This document shows, piece after piece, positions 1 to 7,516 of a stretch of 63,341 nucleotides of DNA (positions within the stretch are counted from its first letter, which is position 1; the number at the start of each line of letters is the position of its first letter). The notes beneath the pieces were generated by a model. It worked only from the letters and a program-made list of their open reading frames with translations, was not told the DNA's origin and made no database searches. The position numbers and the translations under genes are program-made. The stretch spans positions 1-63,341 of the forward strand of contig JAEWOI010000031.1 in assembly GCA_023460935.1 (NCBI GenBank). The letters run 5' to 3'. This DNA is from Actinomycetes bacterium (GTDB lineage: Bacteria; Actinomycetota; Actinomycetes; Propionibacteriales; Propionibacteriaceae).

Positions 1-60
1 CGGGGGGGGGGCCCCCCCCCCCCCCCACACCCCCTGCCCCCCCCCCGGGCTCCGACGAAA
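1..60. other. Low-complexity G/C homopolymer tract at window edge
   Basis: The first ~50 bases are a run of G, then C, with only a few interruptions (including CACACCCC). There is no coding or regulatory structure. It resembles polymerase or assembly noise at a contig end more than genomic sequence, so gene boundaries near it should not be trusted. Confidence 0.6.
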
Positions 61-155
61 GATGTGCTTCCGCGGTTGTCATGGCAACCGCCGAGTCACA
101 TCCCTCGTCGCCCCCGCACCTCAACGCGAGCGAACGGATGTGCTCGATACCGGGC

Positions 156-983
156 TCATTCCTCACCGGGTCGTGACGGACCCGGTGACTCGACCTCCAG
201 GATCTCCACGCCGGCCACGGTGATCCAGGCGCGCATCTCCTGGGGGAGCGGGGTGGTCACGAGGGTGTCGACCTGGCCGGTCGGGCACACGGTGAAGGTC
301 GCCGAGGTGCCGATCGCCTCTGGCGTGGTCACCGCGATCGTCCGGCGAGCCGACCCTAGGAGGGCCTTCTTCACCTCGGCATCGTGCAGGGACGATGCGG
401 TCAGGCCGCCGGCCTCGTCCCATGCGCAGACCCCGAGTACGGCGACATCGGCGCGGAAGTCGATCACCTCGCGAACAGCGCGGTGCCCCGACCACGCCAG
501 CTCATCGCTGTCGAGCTGGCCACCGGGCGTGACGATGCGAGCCCCTGGCCGTTCGCCCAGGGCGGCGGCGACGGGTACCGACAGCGCCAGGGCGGTGATG
601 TCGCGTCCCGCCAGTGCGTGGGCCACGGCGGAGCAGGTGGTGCCGGCGTCGACGATCACGCTGGAGCCATCGGGGATCAGCTCCACGGTGGCGGCGGCGA
701 TCGACTGCTTCTGCTCCAGATGTCCGCCGAGGCGGACCGCGAACGGCAGGCGGCTGCCGCGCGTGGGCAGGCTCACCGCTCCGCCGTGGGTACGGCGCAG
801 CACGCCCTGGCGTTCCAGCTCGGCGAGATCGCGGCGGATGGTCATCGGCGACGTCCCGGTGGCCCGCGCCAGGTCGCCGACGCGGGCACCGCCGGGGACG
901 CGGACCGCGTTGGCGATCGTTTTGAGCCGATTCGCACGTTGCACATGTTCGATTCCACGGCAAGAGTGCTCGATGTGCAACAT
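156..983 (-). CDS. DeoR-family transcriptional regulator
   Basis: A 275-residue protein. An N-terminal DeoR winged helix-turn-helix (about residues 20-70, with the family hallmark TSPMTIRRDL and the following RRTHGGAV) precedes a DeoRC sensor domain (VIVDAGTTCSAVAHAL and onward). DeoR regulators usually bind sugar phosphates or nucleoside derivatives and repress catabolic or transport genes. The ATG at 983 is chosen because GAGGAG lies 7 nt upstream on the minus strand; a GTG at 944 would also leave the HTH intact. It is divergent from, and its 5' end overlaps, the MFS gene beginning near 945, so it probably regulates that transporter. The effector cannot be read from sequence. Confidence 0.85.
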   Translation of the reverse strand: MLHIEHSCRGIEHVQRANRLKTIANAVRVPGGARVGDLARATGTSPMTIRRDLAELERQGVLRRTHGGAVSLPTRGSRLPFAVRLGGHLEQKQSIAAATVELIPDGSSVIVDAGTTCSAVAHALAGRDITALALSVPVAAALGERPGARIVTPGGQLDSDELAWSGHRAVREVIDFRADVAVLGVCAWDEAGGLTASSLHDAEVKKALLGSARRTIAVTTPEAIGTSATFTVCPTGQVDTLVTTPLPQEMRAWITVAGVEILEVESPGPSRPGEE

Positions 984-2138
984 TCCGCCACTCCTCGTCG
1001 TGCCCGTGCCGCGGCGATGGTCGCCTTCGCCACGAACGGAGCCCTCCCGGCGACCCTGCTGGCGCGATACGCCGAGGTGAAGGACGACCTCGGACTCAGC
1101 GCCGCGGTCTTCGGGATCGTGGTCGTGGGGTTCACGATCGGTGCGGCAGGGGCATTCCACCTCCCCGGCGTGGTGCTGCGTCGCCTGGGGATGAGGTGGA
1201 CGACCGCGATCGGCACCGCGTGGATCGCGCTGGCGCTCGTGGTGGCCGGCTCCGGCGTGGCGGTCGGGAGCGCAGGGATCTTCGTGGCCGGGCTGATCCT
1301 CGCCGGGTTCGGTGATGCCGTGGTCGATGTCGCACAGAACGCACAGGGCCTGCGCGTGCAGGAGGTCTACGGACGTTCGGTGTTGACGTCCATGCACGCA
1401 GGGTGGAGCATCGGCGCGGCCATCGGTGGAGTCGTGGGCACCGCCGGGGCATCGGCCGGCGTGCCGTTGACGCTCCACCTCACGGCGTGGGGTGCGCTTT
1501 GCGTGATCGCGATGGCAGCGGCTGCACGCCTCTTCCTTCCCGAGGCGCGCCGAACGTCCACGGAGGAGGCGGAGCCCGGTCCACTGGGGCGGCACGCCAT
1601 GGTGCTGCTGGCACCGCTGGCCTTGGTGGCGCTGGCGGGGATATCGGTCGAGGACGTCGGCAACAACTGGTCGGCGGTTCTGTTGTCCACCGAGCGCGAT
1701 GTGCCGGCATCGTCCGCGGGCATCGGCCTGAGCGTGCTGCTCACCGCTCAGTTCATCGGGCGGCTGCTGGGTGATCGTTTCATCGATCGCGTCGGCCACC
1801 GCGCCGCCCTGATCACCAGCCTCGCCGCGGTGGCCGGGGGGCTGACGTCGGCCGCATGGTCACCGGGAGCCTGGTTGACGCTGGTCGGCCTGGCCCTAGC
1901 GGGGCTCGGGTGTGCGATCACCGTTCCTCTAGCTTTCGCTCGCGCCGACGCTCTGCCGGGTCTGCGGCCACACGCGGGTGTCACCTGGATCGGTTGGACG
2001 ATGCGGACCGCGACGATCGCTCTGAGCCCGGCCATCGGCGGCGTCGCCACGGTCGCGTCGTTGCCGATCGCCATCTCGGCGGTCGCGCTCGTGGCGGTGC
2101 TGGCCCTCGGGCTCCAGCTCCGTCCCGGAGTCAGGTGA
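945..2138 (+). CDS. MFS transporter
   Basis: About 397 residues from the ATG at 945, with about 11-12 hydrophobic segments and an N-terminal signature (FATNGALPATLLARYAEVK) like that of small-solute or drug MFS carriers. It is an inner-membrane protein. The start is uncertain: in-frame GTG at 966 or 975 and ATG at 1017 are alternatives, none has a good Shine-Dalgarno, and the 945 start runs 39 nt into the divergent DeoR gene. Its substrate is unknown. Pairing with a DeoR regulator suggests a sugar, nucleoside or related solute. Its 3' end overlaps the convergent TetR gene by 8 nt. Confidence 0.8.
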   Translation: MFDSTARVLDVQHSATPRRARAAAMVAFATNGALPATLLARYAEVKDDLGLSAAVFGIVVVGFTIGAAGAFHLPGVVLRRLGMRWTTAIGTAWIALALVVAGSGVAVGSAGIFVAGLILAGFGDAVVDVAQNAQGLRVQEVYGRSVLTSMHAGWSIGAAIGGVVGTAGASAGVPLTLHLTAWGALCVIAMAAAARLFLPEARRTSTEEAEPGPLGRHAMVLLAPLALVALAGISVEDVGNNWSAVLLSTERDVPASSAGIGLSVLLTAQFIGRLLGDRFIDRVGHRAALITSLAAVAGGLTSAAWSPGAWLTLVGLALAGLGCAITVPLAFARADALPGLRPHAGVTWIGWTMRTATIALSPAIGGVATVASLPIAISAVALVAVLALGLQLRPGVR

Positions 2139-2724
2139 GGAGATCTGCGGCGATCGCACGGGCTCGAAGGACGGGGGTGGTGTCGCCGGTGAGCCCACGC
2201 TGGACGATGGCGCCCTCGAGGAGGAGGAAGAGATGGTCGGCCGTGGTGTCGACGGACTCGCGATCGGCGTCGCTCGATGCCTCGGCGCGCAGCAGCTCGG
2301 CCAGCAGATGACGGACGGCGTGCTTGTGGGCCCTGATGACGCGATGAGCGGGGTGGTCGACAGACAGTTCACCGGCGGCGTTGAGGAAGGCGCAGCCGCG
2401 GTGAGAGGAGAGCTCGTCGGCTACGTAGGCATCGAAGATGGCGAGCGCCCGGGGGCGGTCGGCGTGGTCAACGCGTTGCACGAGCAGTTCCCACCAGCGT
2501 GCGTGTCGGGCTTGCAGATAGGCGACGACCAGGCCGTCCTTGGAGCCGAACCGGTCATACAGAGTGCGCTTGGTGATGCCGGACTCCTCGGCGATCGTGT
2601 CGACGCCGATGGCGTGGATACCGCGTTCGTAGAACAGGCCCGAGGCGACATCGAGGAGGCGAGTGGCGCCGGGCGTCAGGGCAGGCGGGCGTAGGGGATC
2701 GGGTGCACTCTGCGTTGCGGACAT
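2131..2724 (-). CDS. TetR/AcrR-family transcriptional regulator
   Basis: A 197-residue protein. The TetR_N DNA-binding domain lies at about residues 20-65 (ARLLDVASGLFYERGI-type helix, then GVDTIAEESGITKRTLYDRF and KDGLVVAYL), followed by a helical ligand-binding domain. It is divergent from the YbfB/YjiJ-type MFS gene at 2808, with a consensus-like promoter and a palindrome in the gap, so it likely represses that transporter and perhaps itself. The ATG at 2724 is the only good start. It overlaps the upstream MFS gene tail to tail by 8 nt. Confidence 0.88.
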   Translation of the reverse strand: MSATQSAPDPLRPPALTPGATRLLDVASGLFYERGIHAIGVDTIAEESGITKRTLYDRFGSKDGLVVAYLQARHARWWELLVQRVDHADRPRALAIFDAYVADELSSHRGCAFLNAAGELSVDHPAHRVIRAHKHAVRHLLAELLRAEASSDADRESVDTTADHLFLLLEGAIVQRGLTGDTTPVLRARAIAADLLT

Positions 2725-2739
2725 GATGGCCCCTCTCGG

Positions 2740-2768
2740 TTGACTTCACCGATCAGTGTACCTACAGT
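2740..2768 (+). promoter_or_regulatory. Sigma-70 type promoter for the MFS gene at 2808
   Basis: TTGACT at 2740-2745 and TACAGT at 2763-2768 are separated by exactly 17 nt, giving a predicted transcription start near 2775. It faces the MFS gene and lies in the gap between that gene and the divergent TetR gene. Confidence 0.65.
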
Positions 2769-2779
2769 GGCGCCCATGG

Positions 2780-2795
2780 TTCACAGATCTGTAAA
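2780..2795. promoter_or_regulatory. Candidate TetR operator palindrome
   Basis: A perfect 10-bp palindrome, ACAGATCTGT, lies at 2783-2792 and extends to a 16-bp inverted repeat with one mismatched pair. It lies 12 nt downstream of the -10 hexamer of the MFS promoter, where a bound repressor would block transcription. The adjacent TetR gene is the natural candidate protein. Confidence 0.5.
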
Positions 2796-2807
2796 GTTCA
2801 CGTCGAG

Positions 2808-3980
2808 GTGACGACGCTCGACGAAGGGGCGCCTTCCGCCAGGGCCCAGACCCTGCGCCTGGCCGGGGCGGGGGTGTCGCTGATCGCCGTCTGTTACGGA
2901 CTGGCGCGCTTCGCCTACGGTCTCTTCGTGCCCGCGTTCCGGGACGAATTCGCTCTCACCGCCACGGTCATCGGCGTGATCGCCGCGGGCTCCTATGTCT
3001 CCTACTGCGTGGCGATCGCCGTCACCACCGTGCTGATCCCACGCTGGGGGTCGCGGCCGCTCGTGGTGGTCGCCGGCGGCCTGGCCACGGTGGGAACCGC
3101 ATTGGTCGCGGTGGCGCCCCATGGCGTAATGCTCGCCGTCGGCGTGATCGTTGCGGGGGCGAGCACCGGCGTCGCCTCACCCCCTTTGGCGCATGCCGTC
3201 GCCCACGCCGTGCCGGCGAAGGATCGTGACCGGATCCAAGCCGTCGTCAACGCCGGCACGGGAGTCGGAGTCGCTGTCGCGGGCCCCGTCGCCTTGCTGG
3301 TCCGGGACCAATGGCGGATCGGATGGCTCGCCTTCGCGGTGATGTGCGCTGTCGCCACCATCTGGGCCGCCGTCGTCGTCCGCACTCCGGCCCCGCGCGA
3401 ACCGATGCCGCGGGAGATGCTTCCGCGGCCCCTGCTGCCGTCTGGTGGCGCGCACCTGCTCGTGGCGGCCGCGACCATGGGGCTGTCCAGCTCGGCGATC
3501 TGGACCTTCGGGCGGGAGATGCTCGTGACCGAAGGCGGGCAGAGCGAACGTTTCTCGCTCGTCGCGTGGATTCTCCTCGGAGCCTGTGGCCTTGCGGGAG
3601 CTGCAGCGGGCGATGCCATCGGACGGCTGGGTCTGCGCCGGGCGTGGCAGTTCGTCGCCGTGCTTCTGGCCGCGACGACCGGTCTGCTCGCCGCCTGGCC
3701 CGAGATCGCTGGCGCGTGGGCGATGTTGGCGGTGTTCGGCGCGGCCTACATCGCTCTCACGGGGATCGTGCTGATCTGGGGCAGCCGGATCTACGGGCGG
3801 ACGCCCGCCGCCGGGGTCGGGCTGTCCTTTCTCGTTTTCGCTCTCGGGCAGGCCCTCGGTGCCCCGCTGATCGGTCTCGTCGCCCAGCTCGCCGGCCTGC
3901 CGACGGCATTCGGGGTAGCGGCGGCGGTCGCCGTCATCGGAGCGGCACTGGCGCCGCGCAGGTCGCTCGAGGGTGGGTGA
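2808..3980 (+). CDS. YbfB/YjiJ-family MFS transporter
   Basis: A 390-residue, 12-helix transporter with the N-terminal pattern LIAVCYGLARFAYGLFVPAF characteristic of YbfB/YjiJ MFS proteins. It acts in the cytoplasmic membrane; the family is poorly characterised and the substrate is unknown. It starts with GTG at 2808 and has no strong Shine-Dalgarno; its leader begins near 2775. It is probably under control of the divergent TetR protein through the palindrome at 2780-2795. It ends 39 nt before the tRNA-Glu gene. Confidence 0.82.
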   Translation: MTTLDEGAPSARAQTLRLAGAGVSLIAVCYGLARFAYGLFVPAFRDEFALTATVIGVIAAGSYVSYCVAIAVTTVLIPRWGSRPLVVVAGGLATVGTALVAVAPHGVMLAVGVIVAGASTGVASPPLAHAVAHAVPAKDRDRIQAVVNAGTGVGVAVAGPVALLVRDQWRIGWLAFAVMCAVATIWAAVVVRTPAPREPMPREMLPRPLLPSGGAHLLVAAATMGLSSSAIWTFGREMLVTEGGQSERFSLVAWILLGACGLAGAAAGDAIGRLGLRRAWQFVAVLLAATTGLLAAWPEIAGAWAMLAVFGAAYIALTGIVLIWGSRIYGRTPAAGVGLSFLVFALGQALGAPLIGLVAQLAGLPTAFGVAAAVAVIGAALAPRRSLEGG

Positions 3981-4019
3981 CAAGGGTGCGGCAGCGGGCT
4001 GGTAGAGTCTTCTCCTGCT

Positions 4020-4092
4020 GGCCCCGTTGTGTAGCGGCCTAGCACGCCGCCCTCTCAAGGCGGTAGCGCGGGTTCGAATCCCGTCGGGGCTA
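4020..4092 (+). tRNA. tRNA-Glu (anticodon CTC)
   Basis: A 73-nt cloverleaf. The acceptor stem is GGCCCCG (4020-4026) with CGGGGCT (4085-4091), discriminator A at 4092. The anticodon stem GCCGCC/GGCGGT holds loop CTCTCAA with CTC as the anticodon, reading GAG. The T arm carries the standard TTCGAAT loop. CCA is not encoded. A strong hairpin terminator follows. The 3' 27 nt recur at 9056 with one change, marking it as an integration target. Confidence 0.93.
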
Positions 4093-4093
4093 C
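4066..4093 (+). repeat. Candidate att repeat, tRNA-side copy
   Basis: These 28 bases (T arm, acceptor 3' strand and one base beyond the tRNA) match 9056-9083 at 27 of 28 positions; the only difference is T at 4074 against C at 9064. This is the standard footprint of site-specific integration into a tRNA 3' end. Confidence 0.6.
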
Positions 4094-4100
4094 AAGGTGG

Positions 4101-4134
4101 AACCCCTTGTCAGATGAAAGTCTGGCAAGGGGTT
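4101..4134 (+). terminator. Intrinsic terminator of tRNA-Glu
   Basis: AACCCCTTG at 4101-4109 pairs with CAAGGGGTT at 4126-4134. The stem continues through a G-T pair and CAG/CTG, closing an 8-nt loop (13 bp in total). It begins 8 nt after the mature tRNA end. A related hairpin sits at the same distance behind the tRNA remnant at 9094-9122. Confidence 0.8.
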
Positions 4135-4376
4135 TCTGCGTGTTCGAACAACGCGAACAGCGCTCCTCAATACACACCCAGCACACAAGATGTGTTGGAT
4201 CTGTGCTGACTCGCGCCGGCTTGTGACCCGGCGCGGCACCCCATGCACGCTGCGAACCGCCTGATGACCAGGGATTTCACTGGCGACACGTCGGCGGCCG
4301 CGGCCGCGCGTTACCGCCCTACGGGGTCGGCAGTCTGAGCCACTCGTGTCCGCCAGCCTGTACGACGCGCCAGCGG

Positions 4377-4413
4377 CTGTACAGTTGCTCGGTTCACTGG
4401 ACGCTCGTACAGT
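4377..4413 (+). promoter_or_regulatory. Promoter and TetR-type sites upstream of the exporter operon
   Basis: TTGCTC at 4385-4390 and TACAGT at 4408-4413 are spaced by 17 nt; the GTG start at 4420 is only 6 nt beyond the -10, so the mRNA is probably leaderless. A perfect CTGTACAG palindrome (4377-4384) abuts the -35, and a GTACAG half-site overlaps the -10. These fit autoregulation by the TetR protein encoded first in the operon. Confidence 0.55.
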
Positions 4414-4419
4414 CAGCGC

Positions 4420-5028
4420 GTGACAGTAGAAGCTGATCTCACGGGCAGGGCCCGGATTCGTAATGCGGCGTTGGTTGCTTTCGTCGAGGACGGGGATGCG
4501 GCGAGCATCCGCGGGATCGCGAGGCGCGCGGGGTGCTCGCCGGCGCTGGTGCAGCACCATTTCGGTCGCAAGAAGGATCTTCGGGAGGCGTGTGACGCCT
4601 ACGTCCTGGCCTACTTCCGCGAGCAGGTGACGACGGGGGTGAGTGAGCTGGGGATCGCCGATGCCGACTACGTCGCGCAGTTGTATCGCACCGCACCGCT
4701 GGTGATCCGCTATCTGAACCGGCGGCTGCTGGAGAACTCGTCGAAGGCGCAGTGGTTCTTCGATGAACTGGTCGCGATCACCGAGCCCTACCTGCCGAAG
4801 GACCTACCCACCTCGGTGCGTGACCGCGCGGCGGTGCTCGTGGCGATGAAGCTGGGGTTGCAGCTACTGCGTCCGTACATTGACAAGGCGCTCGGCATCG
4901 CCGGGGACGACCCTGCGGGGAACCAGCGGATCGGGGCCGCCCAACTGGACCTGTTTGCCGCTGACCTCACCTCGGCCGAGGTGATGGACGCGGCTCGGAA
5001 GGCGACCAGGTCCGAGGTGACCGCATGA
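4420..5028 (+). CDS. TetR-family regulator of an ABC exporter
   Basis: A 202-residue protein with a TetR_N domain at about residues 8-55 (SIRGIARRAGCSPALVQHHF recognition region, then KKDLREACDAYV) and a helical effector domain. It is the first gene of a three-gene operon: its TGA overlaps the ATG of the ABC ATPase (ATGA), implying translational coupling. It likely represses the operon through the CTGTACAG-type sites just upstream and releases on binding the exported compound. It starts with GTG at 4420, probably leaderless. Confidence 0.85.
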   Translation: MTVEADLTGRARIRNAALVAFVEDGDAASIRGIARRAGCSPALVQHHFGRKKDLREACDAYVLAYFREQVTTGVSELGIADADYVAQLYRTAPLVIRYLNRRLLENSSKAQWFFDELVAITEPYLPKDLPTSVRDRAAVLVAMKLGLQLLRPYIDKALGIAGDDPAGNQRIGAAQLDLFAADLTSAEVMDAARKATRSEVTA

Positions 5029-5903
5029 GCGCCGTCATCGTGTTCGACGACGTCAGGAAGCACTACGGGCGCACCCTGGCCCTCGACGGGCTGGGCCTGC
5101 GGGTCGAGGAGGGGCAGGTGCACGGCTTCCTCGGCCCCAACGGCGCGGGCAAGACCACGACCATGCGGGTGCTGCTCGGGATGTTGGCGATCACGTCCGG
5201 GAAGGTTGCCGTGTTCGGCCTTGACCCCTGGGCGGACGTCGCCGCGATCCATTCCCGGCTGGCGTACGTGCCCGGCGATGTGGTGTTGTGGCCGAATCTC
5301 ACCGGCGGCGAGACCCTGGACGTGCTCGGCCGGCTGCACGGGAACCGCAACGATCGTGAGCGCTGGCTCGACCTGTTCGGCCTGGATCCGACGAAGAAGA
5401 ACCGGACCTACTCCAAGGGCAACAGGCAGAAGGTTGCACTGGTCGCTGCCTTCTCCGCGGACGCGGAGCTCCTGATCCTCGACGAGCCGACCTCTGGCCT
5501 GGACCCCCTCGTCGAACGGGCGTTCACCGATGCGGTCCGTGCCGAACAGGCCCGGGGCAAGACGATCCTGCTGTCGAGCCACATCCTGGGTGAGGTCGAG
5601 CGGCTCTGCGACCGGGTGAGCATCGTCCGGGACGGGACGCTGGTCGACTCCGCACCTTTGTCGGAACTCCGTGGCGCCCAGCAGACCCTGGTCACCGCCC
5701 GGGTCGACACCCAGCCGGACCTCGCGCTCGAGGGAGTCGTCGTTCTCGAGGCCGCGGGCGACCGGCTACGGCTCAGCGTGTCCGACGCTGCGCTGCCCGC
5801 CGTCCTCGCGAAGCTCGCGACCTGCGGCGTGCACAGCCTGGAGACCGGCGCGCCGTCGCTGGAGGACATCTTCCTCGCCCACTACGCGCCGAAGGCACGG
5901 TAG
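5025..5903 (+). CDS. ABC transporter ATP-binding protein (drug-export type)
   Basis: A 292-residue ATPase with Walker A GPNGAGKTTT near residue 38, Q-loop, Walker B LLILDEPTSGLDP and the H-loop segment LLSSHIL. The signature motif is unusual: YSKGNRQKVAL in place of LSGGQ, as often seen in the antibiotic-export (DrrA/tetronasin-like) subfamily. It energises the membrane partner encoded immediately downstream; its TAG ends at 5903, the first base of the permease GTG. Export of a hydrophobic drug or antibiotic is the family expectation, but the substrate is unknown. Confidence 0.9.
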   Translation: MSAVIVFDDVRKHYGRTLALDGLGLRVEEGQVHGFLGPNGAGKTTTMRVLLGMLAITSGKVAVFGLDPWADVAAIHSRLAYVPGDVVLWPNLTGGETLDVLGRLHGNRNDRERWLDLFGLDPTKKNRTYSKGNRQKVALVAAFSADAELLILDEPTSGLDPLVERAFTDAVRAEQARGKTILLSSHILGEVERLCDRVSIVRDGTLVDSAPLSELRGAQQTLVTARVDTQPDLALEGVVVLEAAGDRLRLSVSDAALPAVLAKLATCGVHSLETGAPSLEDIFLAHYAPKAR

Positions 5904-7447
5904 TGGACACGCTCGTCAGGGCCTACCTGCGCCGTTCCCGGTGGGGGCTGCTCACCTGGGTCCTCGGCCTCGGACTGCTGCCCGCGTTGATGGCGGTCTC
6001 CACCAGGGTCGGCTATCCGACACAGGCCGACCGGGACGCGTTCGCAACCGAGTCGACGGCCAATGCCGCCGAACTCGCGCTGCGCGGCCCGATCTTCCAG
6101 TCCTCGGTCGGTGGGCTGGTGGCCTGGACGATCGCCTCCTCGGGCTCTCTGGTGGGCGCTGTTGTCGCGCTCGTCTTCATCGTCAGGTACCTGCGCTCGG
6201 ACGAACAGGCCGGACGGCTCGAACTGCTGTTCGCCGGACGGCTGACCCGCGCTGACCAGGTACGGGCCGCGCTGCTGGTCATCGGTGGTGCGGGCGTCGC
6301 GGTCGGCCTGGTCGCTTTCGTCGGGCTGCTCGCCACCGGGATGCCCGCTGCCGGATCCGCGCTGCTCGGGCTGGTATTGGCGGCATCGATCCTCTTCTTC
6401 ACCGGGATCGGAGCGGTCTGCGCTCAGCTCGCGTCCGACCCGGGGGTGGCCGGACGAGCATCCGCGGTGGTTCTCGGGGTGTTCTTCCTCATCGCCGCGA
6501 TCGGTGACAACTTGCGCAGCCCCCTGGTGTGGCTGAGCCCGTTCGGCTGGGCCCGACACGCGCAGGCGTTCGTCGCGAACCGGTTCTGGGTGCCTCTGAT
6601 TCCTCTGCTGCTCTCGGTGGCACTCGGCTGGCTCGGGCTGCGGTTGAACAGGTTGCGCGACTATGCCAGTGGCACGTTCAGGGGCCGCAATGGACCCGCC
6701 ACCGCCCCTGGCTGGATCGGTTCGCCGTTGGCCCTAGCCCTCCGACTGCAACGAAGCACGCTGATCGGTTGGGTGGCGGCGCTGGGCTTCCTTGGCGCGA
6801 TGATGGGCTCGGTGCTGGCCACCCTCGACCAGCAGTTGGCCGGCACAGCCTTCGAGGACTTCGCCCGCCGCCACGGCGGTGCGATCGGTGAGGTGTTCTT
6901 CCAGTTCGTCCTCTACGTGCTGGCCCAGATCGCTGCCGCCGCCGCGCTGGCCGCCGTCCTCACACTGCGCGCAGACGAGGCCAGCGGACTCGCCGAACCC
7001 GTGCTGGCGCAACCGGTCACCCGCACCCGGTGGTCCCTGTCCTGGTGGACGATCGCAAGCGCGATCGGTGCGATCGTCCTGCTCGGCCTCGGGCTGGGCG
7101 CCGCGCTCACCTCGGGCCGCTGGACGCTCCCACTCACAACGATCGCCTACCTTCCCGCCACGCTCGCCGTGATCGGACTCGCGCTCGCCCTCGCCGGCTG
7201 GCTGCCGCGGGCCGCCATCGCCACGAGCTGGACGGTGCTCGGCGTGCTCCTGCTGCTCGACCTGTTCGCCGAGTTCAACCTCCTGCCCCCGCCTGTGGTC
7301 GGCACGATCTCCCCGTTCGCAGCCACCTTCACCCGACTCCTGACCGGGAGCCTCCCCGCAGTCCTGACCACCCTCACCGTGATCGGCCTGGGCCTCGCGG
7401 CATTCGGGCTGATCGGCCTGCGCCGCCGAGACCTCCTACAGTCCTGA
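5903..7447 (+). CDS. ABC exporter permease (tetronasin/antibiotic-resistance type)
   Basis: A 514-residue integral membrane protein with about 12 hydrophobic segments in two homologous halves. Each half begins with an amphipathic R-rich segment (RAYLRRSRWGLLTWVLGLG near the start and LALRLQRSTLIGWVAALGF mid-protein). This fused arrangement is typical of actinobacterial antibiotic-efflux ABC permeases encoded next to DrrA-like ATPases. It starts with GTG at 5903, overlapping the ATPase stop. The TetR-ATPase-permease order suggests inducible export of a toxic compound. Confidence 0.85.
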   Translation: MDTLVRAYLRRSRWGLLTWVLGLGLLPALMAVSTRVGYPTQADRDAFATESTANAAELALRGPIFQSSVGGLVAWTIASSGSLVGAVVALVFIVRYLRSDEQAGRLELLFAGRLTRADQVRAALLVIGGAGVAVGLVAFVGLLATGMPAAGSALLGLVLAASILFFTGIGAVCAQLASDPGVAGRASAVVLGVFFLIAAIGDNLRSPLVWLSPFGWARHAQAFVANRFWVPLIPLLLSVALGWLGLRLNRLRDYASGTFRGRNGPATAPGWIGSPLALALRLQRSTLIGWVAALGFLGAMMGSVLATLDQQLAGTAFEDFARRHGGAIGEVFFQFVLYVLAQIAAAAALAAVLTLRADEASGLAEPVLAQPVTRTRWSLSWWTIASAIGAIVLLGLGLGAALTSGRWTLPLTTIAYLPATLAVIGLALALAGWLPRAAIATSWTVLGVLLLLDLFAEFNLLPPPVVGTISPFAATFTRLLTGSLPAVLTTLTVIGLGLAAFGLIGLRRRDLLQS

Positions 7448-7516
7448 CCCATCGCACCCGAGACGAGGCGGAGGGATGTTCGTACGGCCGATCGCTCGGC
7501 TGGTCACACTGGAGGT

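Noticed and set aside
156..1799. 547-codon version of the DeoR protein
   Set aside because: The N-terminal 270 codons run antisense through the MFS gene and have no domain; GAGGAG 7 nt before ATG 983 marks the true start.
4140..4160. TTCGAAC/GCGAAC half-sites resembling a LexA box near the tRNA terminator
   Set aside because: The arms are not in inverted orientation at N4 spacing, so LexA binding is not expected.
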